Assembly (NCBI GenBank): GCA_039680175.1
Contig: JBDKTO010000021.1
Coordinates: 1 to 64,000 of the forward strand
Source: Veillonellales bacterium
GTDB taxonomy: Bacteria; Bacillota; Negativicutes; JAAYSF01
Reading direction: 5' to 3'
Length of the DNA: 64,000 nt
The position numbers and the translations under genes were made by a program. Shown one piece after another: positions 16,751 through 24,948 of this stretch. The notes beneath the pieces are model-generated. The model made no database searches. It was not told the DNA's origin and worked only from the letters and a program-made list of their open reading frames with translations. The stretch's first letter is position 1. Each line of letters opens with the position of its first letter.

Positions 16751-17299
16751 GTGGTGGTAAGAAAAATAGCGATGGCTAAAAAATCAAAAATTGCGGTAGC
16801 GCTTCTTGGCATAATTGTTTGTTTAGCCGCTGCGATTATTGGTATTCATTACATCAGCCGCCCCGGCAAAGCTTTTATCTCCGAAAAAAACGGCCTGAAT
16901 TACATGCATTCTCAATGGGAAGTTTTAATGGAATCAGCCGACACGGCATGGGACACAAGCTGGAATGCCTCTATCCGGTCCGCACCCTCCAACAGGGTAG
17001 TACGGCAAAAACTGCTGCTTAGTCTGTCTGATTTGCGAAAAGCAGAAAAAGAACTGCATTTGCTGTTTGAAAATCATTATGCGGAATTCTCCCCGGCCAA
17101 TCAGGCAATCTTACAACAGATTCTTGAAGATTCTTTAGTAAGTGTGCATACGCGAAAAGAAGCAATCGAAGCCGTTTTAACGATTCAGGATGACAATATC
17201 TATCTTTTTGAAGTAATTAAGAATATGCCGGATGTGAACCTGCAAGGGGAACACTATCGTAAAACCGCATTGAAGCAATGGGAAAAATTAAAACCGTAA
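16751..17299 (+). CDS. Membrane-anchored protein of unknown function
   Basis: 182 residues from a GTG start that follows GAGGAGCAGCAT. A single hydrophobic helix near the N terminus (about residues 13-33, AVALLGIIVCLAAAIIGI) acts as a signal anchor. The remaining 150 residues are helical and charged, without a recognised family. It lies 58 bp before a diguanylate cyclase gene with a similar extracytoplasmic helical region, so the two are probably co-transcribed and may act together as sensor and partner. No catalytic motif was seen. Confidence 0.7.
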   Translation: MVVRKIAMAKKSKIAVALLGIIVCLAAAIIGIHYISRPGKAFISEKNGLNYMHSQWEVLMESADTAWDTSWNASIRSAPSNRVVRQKLLLSLSDLRKAEKELHLLFENHYAEFSPANQAILQQILEDSLVSVHTRKEAIEAVLTIQDDNIYLFEVIKNMPDVNLQGEHYRKTALKQWEKLKP

Positions 17300-17357
17300 T
17301 CCTCTTATGCGAATTTTACAACCTGCCCCTCCTGGAATATCCTTAAAGAGGAAAACA

Positions 17358-18545
17358 ATGAAACAATTTATGTCAATTCGCAGCCAAATGAGCATCTTGA
17401 TGGGAATTACTCTGTTTCTAATGACCAGCATGCTTGGTTTAATTATCTACCAGTTCGAAGAAATCAGCACCGCTTATCAAGACACACTTTCTACCTTACT
17501 AATGCGAACCACATCTCTGCAGAAATCCCAGGACAGCTTTAATCAAAGTATAACTGCTTTGCACAAGTATATTACCTATTACGATAAAAAATACGCAGCC
17601 GATACCTTAAAATTGCTGCGGCAAAGTCAGGAAGCAATCCAAATATCCGGCACAGCCATAACAGCATCAGAAAATACACAGCCATGGATAACTCTGCAGT
17701 CGGCCATATGCACGTATCAGGAAGACATCCAGAGATCCCTCCCTTTGCAAAGCGCCGATAAACCTCTTTCAGCTACCTCCCTGCTAGCAGCTGAAAGAAA
17801 CATGGATAACGCCGCTGCCTTGTTTGCCGCTGCCAGAACAGCCCAAAACGACTTCTTTCAGCAGCGTATTGACCAACTGTCGGCACAGCGGTCTGCCATG
17901 TTTAAAATAGGGGTAAGCTTTAGTGTGTTCACTATCATAACTATGCTCGCCTTGTTCCTCTGGTACAGCCGTCAATTAAACGATCACAGAAATATATTAG
18001 AAAAATTATCTTTTATTGACGGATTAACAAATATCTCAAACCGGCGTCACTTTGATGAAGCAATAAACAGAGAATGGAAGCATGCCTTAACCTATAATGA
18101 TTTCATCTCCATTATTTTAATTGATATTGACTTTTTTAAACAATATAATGACTTTTACGGCCATTTACAGGGCGATGAATGCCTGCGTACAGTAGCAAAC
18201 GCCTTAAAAAAATCATTGGCACGCTCCGGAAGCATGGCAGCAAGATACGGCGGAGAAGAATTTGTGATATTATTACCGTCAACTCCACAATCAGAAGCAG
18301 TGAAAGTGGCAGAAAAAATAAAAGAAGAAATTGAATTATTAAAAATCGTTCATCCTTTGTCAAACGTACATTATTATTTAACCGTAAGCATGGGAATCGC
18401 CGCTTTAAGGCCAAAAAGTACGCTTAATCCGACAGACTTGCTCGCTAAGGCTGATTCCATGTTATATAAAGCAAAAAAAGAAGGCCGGAATAAAATTGCA
18501 GTAATAGAACCGAATTTCCCTATCAGAAAATCAAGTCATAAATGA
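17358..18545 (+). CDS. Membrane diguanylate cyclase
   Basis: 395 residues. Two membrane helices (about 12-32 and 190-210) flank a helical extracytoplasmic sensor of about 155 residues. A GGDEF domain follows (about 228-385) with an intact active site, RYGGEEFVILL. The product-inhibition I-site is degenerate: RSGS stands where RxxD is expected. The ATG used follows AAAGAGGAAAACA. It makes c-di-GMP in response to an unknown outside signal. It follows the 182-residue anchored protein in the same orientation. Confidence 0.92.
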   Translation: MKQFMSIRSQMSILMGITLFLMTSMLGLIIYQFEEISTAYQDTLSTLLMRTTSLQKSQDSFNQSITALHKYITYYDKKYAADTLKLLRQSQEAIQISGTAITASENTQPWITLQSAICTYQEDIQRSLPLQSADKPLSATSLLAAERNMDNAAALFAAARTAQNDFFQQRIDQLSAQRSAMFKIGVSFSVFTIITMLALFLWYSRQLNDHRNILEKLSFIDGLTNISNRRHFDEAINREWKHALTYNDFISIILIDIDFFKQYNDFYGHLQGDECLRTVANALKKSLARSGSMAARYGGEEFVILLPSTPQSEAVKVAEKIKEEIELLKIVHPLSNVHYYLTVSMGIAALRPKSTLNPTDLLAKADSMLYKAKKEGRNKIAVIEPNFPIRKSSHK

Positions 18546-18630
18546 TTCCCAAAAGCAGGAAAATGGCATATAAGGTACGAATATATATTGTAAAATATAG
18601 CAACGCAGTTTTTTATTAGGAGGGCAGAAG

Positions 18631-18864
18631 ATGAACTTGTTAAAAGTAAAAGCAATGGCAAAAACTCTTGGAATCAAGCCGGGAAAACTGAATAAAACCC
18701 AGATTATTCAAGCGATCCAAGTTCAGGAAAACAATTTTCCCTGCTTCGGAACAGCGAAGAATTTTTGCGACCAGCAGGAATGTCTCTGGCGGCAGGATTG
18801 TCTGGCATCCTTGAAAGCGCCAGTTCCTTCTAAGAAAAAACAAAGCTCGCGTCGCGTCCGTTAA
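18631..18864 (+). CDS. Small SAP/Rho-N-like protein with Cys cluster
   Basis: 77 residues. The first 35 residues form a SAP/Rho-N-like helical motif (AMAKTLGIKPGKLNKTQIIQ), a nucleic-acid-binding fold. A Cys cluster follows (FPCFGTAKNFC then QQECLWRQDC), and the tail is very basic (KKKQSSRRVR). The ATG follows TAGGAGGGCAGAAG. Small proteins with this layout are common in anaerobes and are annotated only by the SAP domain. It is probably DNA- or RNA-binding, perhaps with a bound metal. It is a single gene ended by a terminator. Confidence 0.82.
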   Translation: MNLLKVKAMAKTLGIKPGKLNKTQIIQAIQVQENNFPCFGTAKNFCDQQECLWRQDCLASLKAPVPSKKKQSSRRVR

Positions 18865-18909
18865 AGCGGTGACACGCGCCGTGATATCCACAAGGTATAA
18901 TTTTTCATT

Positions 18910-18947
18910 AAAGGGAATCCTTGAATAACACTAAGGGATTCCCTTTT
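18910..18947 (+). terminator. Terminator of the SAP-like gene
   Basis: AAAGGGAATCCTT pairs with AAGGGATTCCCTTT, followed by a short T run. Confidence 0.85.
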
Positions 18948-19142
18948 GACTTTATTAATAGTGCCGGTTAGTTAATTTTCCTAAAAAAATAATAAAAAGC
19001 AGGATTTTTTATTATTTGTCAGAATATTTAAATTACAATAAGTTTAATAAGTTATTTTACTGCAGCTTCACTCTAAGGGAGGTGCATAGCGAAAAAAATA
19101 ATAGTCTTTGCCTGAAAAGATTTGATACGAGGAGGGAATAGA

Positions 19143-20375
19143 ATGAATACTCTATTGTCCACTGTTTCACGAAACGCCATTGCCATGGTTTTGGCAGGCG
19201 GCAAGGGAGAGCGGCTGAATCCCATTACGTTAAACCGGCCGAAACCATACGTTCCTTTCGGCGGTAAATACAAAATCATCGATTTTGTCTTAAGCAATCT
19301 ATTTAACTCCGGTATCAAAAAAGTCTACGTTCTGACTCAATACAGAGCGTATTCATTAAATAAGCACATCAAGGATTCCTGGGCAAAATGGGTCGGTCTG
19401 GGAGATTTTTACGATACCATATCGCCGGAAACGAACAATCTCGGCGAAGAATGGTTTAAGGGGACAGCCGATGCTATTTCGCATTTTATGCGGATACTCG
19501 AAGCAGCCGATACAGAATATGTGATCATCTTCAGCGGTGATCACATTTATAAAATGGATATCAGCCAGATGATCAGTTATCATATTTTAAATAAGGCGGA
19601 TCTCACCCTGGCAGCCCTTGAAGTTCCCGTTGAAGAGGCAACACGGTTTGGTATCTTTTCAGTCGATGAAACTTCCCGGATCAAGGCTTTTGAAGAAAAG
19701 CCACTGAATCCTGCCACGATTCCCGGCAGGCCAACCTGCTTCGCATCCATGGGAAACTACATTTTTTCCCGGAAAAAACTGATTGAAGTATTAAAGGAAG
19801 GCAAAAAGCAGCACAATGATCTTGATTTTGGCAAACATGTTATTCCCCTGATGCTGGACAAGGGAGATAAAGTGTTTGCCTATAATTTTTCCGACAACGT
19901 AGTCCCCGGCATGGAAGAAAAAGAACGGGGCTATTGGAAAGATGTAGGCACCATTGACTCTTATTATGAAGCGAACATGGATCTGATCCATGTGGTTCCC
20001 CGATTGAATCTTTATAACTACAAATGGCCGGTTATTACAAATCAGGGTAATTTTCCGCCTGCTAAAACGGTTTTTGACGAAAATAACCGGCAAGGACAAA
20101 CCATCAACTCTTATGTCTGCGGCGGCTGCATCGTCAGCGGCGGTACAGTGCGCCGGTCCATCCTGGGGCCCTGCTGCAAAGTAAACAGCTACAGCTTGGT
20201 GGAAGACTCGATTTTATTTGAAAATGCGGAAATCGGCCGCTATGCAAAAATCAAAAAAGCCATCATTGATGAGAATATAAAAATTCCTGAAGGGATGGAA
20301 ATTGGCTACAATTATGATGAAGACCGGCAAAGGGGCTACACAGTTACCGACTCCGGCATCGTCGTTGTAACCTGA
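19143..20375 (+). CDS. glgC: Glucose-1-phosphate adenylyltransferase (ADP-glucose pyrophosphorylase)
   Basis: 410 residues. The nucleotidyltransferase signature (MVLAGGKGERLNPITLNRPKP, close to GGxGxRLxPLT) lies at residues 15-35, followed by PFGGKYKIIDF, the FSGDHIYKMD metal-site segment and a C-terminal left-handed beta-helix region (from about 290). It makes ADP-glucose for glycogen. The ATG follows GAGGAGGGAATAGA. No other glg genes are adjacent, which is unusual because glgC usually sits with glgA, glgB or glgD. A 278-bp gap upstream contains a terminator and AT-rich promoter sequence. Confidence 0.92.
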   Translation: MNTLLSTVSRNAIAMVLAGGKGERLNPITLNRPKPYVPFGGKYKIIDFVLSNLFNSGIKKVYVLTQYRAYSLNKHIKDSWAKWVGLGDFYDTISPETNNLGEEWFKGTADAISHFMRILEAADTEYVIIFSGDHIYKMDISQMISYHILNKADLTLAALEVPVEEATRFGIFSVDETSRIKAFEEKPLNPATIPGRPTCFASMGNYIFSRKKLIEVLKEGKKQHNDLDFGKHVIPLMLDKGDKVFAYNFSDNVVPGMEEKERGYWKDVGTIDSYYEANMDLIHVVPRLNLYNYKWPVITNQGNFPPAKTVFDENNRQGQTINSYVCGGCIVSGGTVRRSILGPCCKVNSYSLVEDSILFENAEIGRYAKIKKAIIDENIKIPEGMEIGYNYDEDRQRGYTVTDSGIVVVT

Positions 20376-20428
20376 ATCCCCGCTTTAACTGGATACTAAG
20401 AAAAGCATCAGTTACAAACTAATTTTAT

Positions 20429-21466
20429 TTAAACAGTTTCGCCGGCTGCCTTTTCCATATCCGCAATAAAGGCAGCGACCGCTGCCTGCTTTGTCGCCCA
20501 GGAAGTGACCAGGCGAACCGCCGAATGCTGTTCGTCGACTTGTTCCCATAAATAGAAAGAATACTTCTCATGCAGCTTGTCGATCAGCCGGTTGGGCAGA
20601 ATCGGGAATATCTGATTGGACGGAGAGTATGTCAGAAACGAATAACCGGCCCGGCTGACGGCCTCCCGCAGCATAGCCGCCATATTATTGGCGTGTTTTG
20701 CCAAGTCGAAGTATAAATCGTCTCTAAACAGCTCCAAAAACTGGATGCCGAGAAGCCTGCCTTTGGCAAGCATTGCTCCTTTTTGCTTCATATAATAGCG
20801 GAAATCCGCTTTCAGTGCATCCCGGCAGATTACAAGGGCTTCCCCGATAAGCGCGCCATTCTTGGTTCCTCCGATGTAAAAAGCATCCGTCAGCCCGGCA
20901 ATATCCGAAAGTTCCAAATCGTTGTCTGCACAGCAAAGAGCCGAGCCTAACCGTGCACCGTCAATATACAGCAGCAGATTATTTTCTTTGCAGCACAGGC
21001 TGAGTTGTTCCAGTTCCTGCCGGCTATAGACCGAACCGATCTCCGTTGGATCGGAAATATAAACCAGCCTTGGTTTCACCATGTGCTCATCAGCGTGGCT
21101 ATCGGCGACAGCCTGAATCTGCTCGGGTCTTAATTTTCCGTCCTTTCCTTGGACAGAGATGATTTTGTGTCCCCCAGCTTCAATCGCGCCTGTTTCGTGA
21201 ACCAGGATATGGCCGGTATTGGCGGCGATCGCCGCTTCATGCGGCCGTAAAAAAGCGGACAGCGCCGTGAGATTCGTCTGTGTTCCGCCGGATAAAAGAT
21301 GAATATCAATATCGCTTCGCTTGATTTTTCGCTGCAAGATTTCCACTGCTTTTACTGTATAACAGTCCTCGCCGTAGCCGTCAAGCTGCTCCAGATTGGT
21401 TTCAAGCAAGGCTTTTAGTATTCTTGGATGTGCTCCCTCACTGTAATCATCCTTAAAACTATACAT
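20429..21466 (-). CDS. Threonine aldolase family enzyme (PLP-dependent)
   Basis: 345 residues in the beta-eliminating lyase fold. It opens FKDDYSEGAHPRIL, has the PLP-pocket region GGTQTNLTALSAFL, and the lysine segment FYIGGTKNGALIGEAL that should hold the Schiff-base Lys. It would cleave threonine or allo-threonine to glycine and acetaldehyde. The ATG chosen is preceded by AAAGGAG; a longer frame would overlap the upstream gene. It follows the YaiI/DUF188 gene with only 1 bp between coding ends, so the two are co-transcribed. Gene-level identity is good; substrate stereochemistry is unknown. Confidence 0.88.
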   Translation of the reverse strand: MYSFKDDYSEGAHPRILKALLETNLEQLDGYGEDCYTVKAVEILQRKIKRSDIDIHLLSGGTQTNLTALSAFLRPHEAAIAANTGHILVHETGAIEAGGHKIISVQGKDGKLRPEQIQAVADSHADEHMVKPRLVYISDPTEIGSVYSRQELEQLSLCCKENNLLLYIDGARLGSALCCADNDLELSDIAGLTDAFYIGGTKNGALIGEALVICRDALKADFRYYMKQKGAMLAKGRLLGIQFLELFRDDLYFDLAKHANNMAAMLREAVSRAGYSFLTYSPSNQIFPILPNRLIDKLHEKYSFYLWEQVDEQHSAVRLVTSWATKQAAVAAFIADMEKAAGETV

Positions 21467-21467
21467 G

Positions 21468-21920
21468 CTATGCGTTGCTCCTTTCAATGATACGATCAAT
21501 TATTTGTTGTAATCCTGCCGTGAACTTTTGATCATCTTCGCCGGTACGTTTACTCGGTCCTTTTGTTCTACCGCCGCCGCGCCGAAACTTTGCCTTGATT
21601 TCCCGTTCCTCCATTAAAAACTCTATGTTATCAGCACGATATTCCCGGCCGACCGGACTAAGGCAATAGGCCGGCTTCCCCAGGGCCATCGCCGCCAAAC
21701 CCCAGTCCTGAGTTATGATAATATCGCCCGCCTCGGTCAGATTGATTACCTTAATATCCGCTTCCTGGGAAGCGCTGCCGACAATAACGTGATGATCCGA
21801 ACTAATATTATGATTAAAACTTGCCACCGTCCAAACCGGGATCTTATATTTTTTGCCAAATTTGATGCATAACTGCAACACATTTTTCGGACAGGCATCC
21901 GCGTCCACAACGATTTTCAT
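21468..21920 (-). CDS. YaiI/YqxD family protein (DUF188)
   Basis: 150 residues. It starts [16 protein letters not shown], the hallmark of the DUF188 family with a PIN-like DxDACP motif, and has the [14 protein letters not shown] basic loop near residues 113-126. The family is suspected to be nucleic-acid-active but has no established reaction. The start overlaps the stop of a 42-codon frame (TTATGA), so it may be translationally coupled to it. It is followed by the threonine aldolase gene. Confidence 0.88.
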   Translation of the reverse strand: MKIVVDADACPKNVLQLCIKFGKKYKIPVWTVASFNHNISSDHHVIVGSASQEADIKVINLTEAGDIIITQDWGLAAMALGKPAYCLSPVGREYRADNIEFLMEEREIKAKFRRGGGRTKGPSKRTGEDDQKFTAGLQQIIDRIIERSNA

Positions 21921-22045
21921 AAAACTTCATCTTTCTCCGTCTTTTCCGCAATGAATTCCGCAAAAATCTTAAGTGAAGTCGTTGCGCAGTTACGGCCTCC
22001 CTGCCGGTAATAAGCATGAACCCTCAAACGTATCATTTTTTGCAT
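21917..22045 (-). CDS. Short ORF resembling the N terminus of C_GCAxxG_C_C family proteins
   Basis: 42 residues. The stretch [21 protein letters not shown] resembles, in form, the redox-protein family N terminus (FxxGxNCAQSVL...AEF), with one of its Cys. The rest of the family domain (about 100 residues) is absent, so this is either a truncated remnant or a small coupled leader gene. The stop overlaps the start of the DUF188 gene. The ribosome site (AAAGGCG) is weak. Confidence 0.4.
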   Translation of the reverse strand: MQKMIRLRVHAYYRQGGRNCATTSLKIFAEFIAEKTEKDEVL

Positions 22046-22147
22046 AATAATATCGCCTTTCTTATCTAACTTATTCCCCCATTATATACCTGGAGATTCA
22101 TGTGCGCCAGCAGTCAATTTCGCTCCGTTTCTGCCGGTAAATAAAAC

Positions 22148-22175
22148 AGCCTGAGCGGCCGCCGCCGTTCAGGCT
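22148..22175 (-). terminator. Terminator of the MFS transporter gene
   Basis: AGCCTGA-GCGGC pairs with GCCGT-TCAGGCT. On the minus strand the stem is followed by GTTTTATTTACC. Confidence 0.8.
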
Positions 22176-22198
22176 AAAAGAATCGTTGTTCTTTACAA

Positions 22199-23506
22199 TT
22201 ATACAGCTTTTCCTTCTGCTAAGCCGGCGGCAAGATCAGCGTCTGTTTGCCGGATAAGCGGACGTTCCGGCCTGACCAGAAACCAAGCGATCATCCCGAC
22301 AATGGCAAAGGCGGATGTTGTAATAATAGCCGATTGCCAGCCGTAATGGGTTGCTATCCAGGCAGTAAGCGTCGGTGCCGCAACACCGCCAAGGTTTCCC
22401 CAGAAATTCATCCAGCCGGAAACGGACCCGGAAAACTTGCCGCCAAGATCAATACAGGCCGCCCAACCGGCGTTAAACGTCAAGCCAAGAGAACCGAGGG
22501 ATACGGTCAGCCAAAAAACATTCAGCGTCGGCGTTGTGGCAATAGCGCCAAGATAAAGAGTTACACAGCAGATTGCCAGCCCAACTACCCCGGACAGGGT
22601 GCGGACTTTATATTTCGATGCGCCTTTGGCAATCAGCTTATCACTGAAATAGCCGGTGACGAAGGTAACAAGGCAAAGTGCGGCCCAGGGAAAGGAAGCG
22701 GCAATCCCCATCTTCTGCAGCGAAAAATTTTGCGCTTCCATCAAATACAGCGGCAGCCAAGCCAAAAATACATACATAATATAATCGGTGATAAAAAATT
22801 GAATGCCAATGGCCCAAAACTGGCTGGAACCGAGAAATCCCCGCCAAGGCGCCATTTCTTTTTTCGGCTGAGCCGCTTTGACGGTTCCTTCTTCAATATA
22901 GTCAGCCTCGGCCGCGTTGACAAATTTATTTTCACGCGGCGATTCGGTGGCAAAATAGTACCAGGCTAACGCTAATATAAACCCGATAATACCAAAAATC
23001 ACAAACACGGACCGCCAGCCGAAAGCCAGCATCAAAGCCACCGTTGCTGCCGGACCGACCACCGGGCCGAAAAATACTCCGCCTAACAAGAAGGAGGCGC
23101 CCCGGGCCTTTTCGTTGGGATTAAACCAACGGTAGACAAACCGTCCAAAAGAAGGAGCCAGCGGACCTTCGCCGATACCGAACAAAGCCCGGACTGCGGC
23201 AAACATGGTCAAACTACTGCAAAAGGCCGTTAAACTGGTAAAAACCGACCAAAAAGTCGCCGCGACCGTCACCACCAGCCGATGGCCGAACAATTCGGAC
23301 ATGATTCCCCCGGGGATCTGCATCAGGGAATAACCGACAAAAAATACCGTCTGCAAGAGTCCCATATCCATTTTAGTAAAAGTAAACTCCCGCATGATTT
23401 CCGGCGTTGCCACGGATAAATTGACCCGATCCATATAAGAAATGAAACAAATAAGAAACATGAGTACTGCTAAAGACCAGCGAAACCGAGAAGCTTTGGC
23501 GTTCAT
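22199..23506 (-). CDS. MFS transporter, anion:cation symporter-like, under T-box control
   Basis: 435 residues with about 12 membrane helices. The first loop (SYMDRVNLSVATPEI) and the MQIPGG and EGPLAPSF segments are typical of the ACS family (hexuronate, glucarate and related organic anions). The ATG follows CAGGAGGTTACT; a longer frame upstream reads back into the riboswitch. A complete T-box leader precedes the gene, so expression responds to an uncharged tRNA. This points to an amino acid, keto acid or peptide-related substrate rather than a sugar acid. A terminator follows the gene. Confidence 0.88.
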   Translation of the reverse strand: MNAKASRFRWSLAVLMFLICFISYMDRVNLSVATPEIMREFTFTKMDMGLLQTVFFVGYSLMQIPGGIMSELFGHRLVVTVAATFWSVFTSLTAFCSSLTMFAAVRALFGIGEGPLAPSFGRFVYRWFNPNEKARGASFLLGGVFFGPVVGPAATVALMLAFGWRSVFVIFGIIGFILALAWYYFATESPRENKFVNAAEADYIEEGTVKAAQPKKEMAPWRGFLGSSQFWAIGIQFFITDYIMYVFLAWLPLYLMEAQNFSLQKMGIAASFPWAALCLVTFVTGYFSDKLIAKGASKYKVRTLSGVVGLAICCVTLYLGAIATTPTLNVFWLTVSLGSLGLTFNAGWAACIDLGGKFSGSVSGWMNFWGNLGGVAAPTLTAWIATHYGWQSAIITTSAFAIVGMIAWFLVRPERPLIRQTDADLAAGLAEGKAV

Positions 23507-23593
23507 AGTAACCTCCTGAAAATGTAATTTGTTCTGCAGCGCAACTTTGGTAAAAGATACCCGGCAGCATTCCTCCTTTTGATTGTGGCAAAC

Positions 23594-23907
23594 AAAAAAA
23601 CCCCTTATCCCCATAGAATAAATCTAAGGGGCAAGAGGTTCATCTCGCGGTACCACCCTTATTAACCGTCTCCAACAGACAACGGTCTTCTCGTCAGGTC
23701 AAACAACCCTAAGCAAATAACGGTTGCACTCGTTTGAGCCGAGTCCGGCGCAGCTTACTTAGCAAGGGAAACTCCCCGCTGTTGAGCCTTGCAGTTCGGG
23801 AGTGATTAGGCTGTACCGTTCTGTTGCTGGCTCGCACCATCCGCCAGTTCTCTGAAAACGCCACGGTAAACTTGTCTCCTTCATTACCTTTTATGGTCAG
23901 TGTTCAA
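23594..23907 (-). promoter_or_regulatory. T-box riboswitch upstream of the MFS gene, probably isoleucine-specific
   Basis: On the minus strand the leader shows the stem I distal part (AGAGAACTGGCGGATGGTG then CGAGCCAG), the T-box AGGGTGGTACCGCG, and a terminator CCCCTTA...TAAGGGG followed by seven T. Upper stem TACCGT/ACGGTA and lower stem GGAG/CTCC enclose a loop ending CCTAATCA; ATC followed by A is the best specifier, giving Ile. The T-box variable base (T in TGGT) fits tRNAs with A73, as tRNA-Ile has, and argues against Asn or Ser. CCT (Pro) and CTA (Leu) remain possible. A promoter ATTACA-N17-TATATT (23942-23914) precedes it. Confidence 0.88.
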
Positions 23908-24080
23908 TTTTAAAATATAATGTAAAGTTGTAAACTTGTAATGTATACAGTATAATAAATCAGAATTGTTTCGTCAAGCCTTTTATCAAAAAAATATGCG
24001 TTCCTTTTTCCCTTACAGGAAAGACGAACCGGACAGCGAATAAATACTAAGTTATCACGATTCAGCAGGAGGCAGCCAGC

Positions 24081-24881
24081 ATGACGGATCAAGAATTATT
24101 AAGCACACTGGAAAATATAAAGGGCCTTGCCGTAAAAGCAGGGAAAATCCAAATAGAAAATCTGGGGCGATCCGATTTAGAGATCATTACGAAATCTTCT
24201 TCGATTGATTTAGTAACAGAAGTAGACAAAAAATCGGAAAAATGTATTCTCCAGTTTATCGGAGAAAATTATCCTTCCCATAACGTTCTCGCTGAAGAAT
24301 CAGGCATATCCTCCGGTCAGTCTGACTATCTTTGGGTGGTTGACCCCCTGGACGGAACAACCAACTATTCCCAGGGATTACCGATCTTCTCCGTTTCCAT
24401 CGCTTTACAATATAAAAAGGAGACGGTTCTGGGAATTGTCTATGCGCCTGTACTGCGGCAGATGTTCACTGCCGTCAAAGGGCACGGCGCTTATTTGAAC
24501 GGCAGTCAGATTCATGTCTCCGCCAAAAAAGAACTGTCGGCCAGCGTTCTGGCCACCGGCTTCCCTTACGACCGGGCTTCTCATCCGGTGAACAATCTGA
24601 ATTACTTCAGCGCCCTGGCCCGGAAAACGCGGGGCGTCAGACGCTTTGGCTCGGCGGCCTACGATCTGGCCTCGGTAGCTGTAGGCCATTTCGACGGATA
24701 CTGGGAAATGAACCTTTCTCCTTGGGATGTCTGCGCCGGGATTTTACTGGTACAGGAAGCCGGCGGCGAAGTTATTTTCTTCCGGGAGGACCGAAAAATC
24801 TCCCTCATTGCAGGCAATAAGAATATCTGCCGGGCAATACAGACGGAAATTATCCATACGGATCAAACTGCTGCCAAATAG
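24081..24881 (+). CDS. Inositol monophosphatase family phosphatase
   Basis: 266 residues. The metal-binding motifs of the family are complete: EE in LAEESG (near 74), DPLDGTTN (near 92-99) and WDVCAGILLVQEAGG (near 216). The magnesium-dependent enzyme removes phosphate from inositol phosphates, or from related substrates such as fructose-1,6-bisphosphate or nucleotides. The start ATG follows AGGAGGCAGCCAGC. It is a single gene, divergent from the T-box-MFS unit and ended by a terminator. Exact substrate is unknown. Confidence 0.9.
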   Translation: MTDQELLSTLENIKGLAVKAGKIQIENLGRSDLEIITKSSSIDLVTEVDKKSEKCILQFIGENYPSHNVLAEESGISSGQSDYLWVVDPLDGTTNYSQGLPIFSVSIALQYKKETVLGIVYAPVLRQMFTAVKGHGAYLNGSQIHVSAKKELSASVLATGFPYDRASHPVNNLNYFSALARKTRGVRRFGSAAYDLASVAVGHFDGYWEMNLSPWDVCAGILLVQEAGGEVIFFREDRKISLIAGNKNICRAIQTEIIHTDQTAAK

Positions 24882-24888
24882 TAGCCTT

Positions 24889-24930
24889 AAAAATCACCTG
24901 CCATTCCTGAAAAAGGCAGGTGATTTTTTT
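24889..24930. terminator. Terminator between the phosphatase and S9 peptidase genes
   Basis: AAAATCACCTGCC pairs with GGCAGGTGATTTT, followed by a T run on the plus strand and preceded by A/T on the other. It serves the convergent genes. Confidence 0.9.
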
Positions 24931-24948
24931 AATCTCCTATATTGTTGC

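Noticed and set aside
23594-23631. Hairpin as a simple terminator of the gene before the MFS unit
   Set aside because: No gene on the minus strand ends just upstream; the T-box sequence directly before the hairpin shows that it is the riboswitch terminator.
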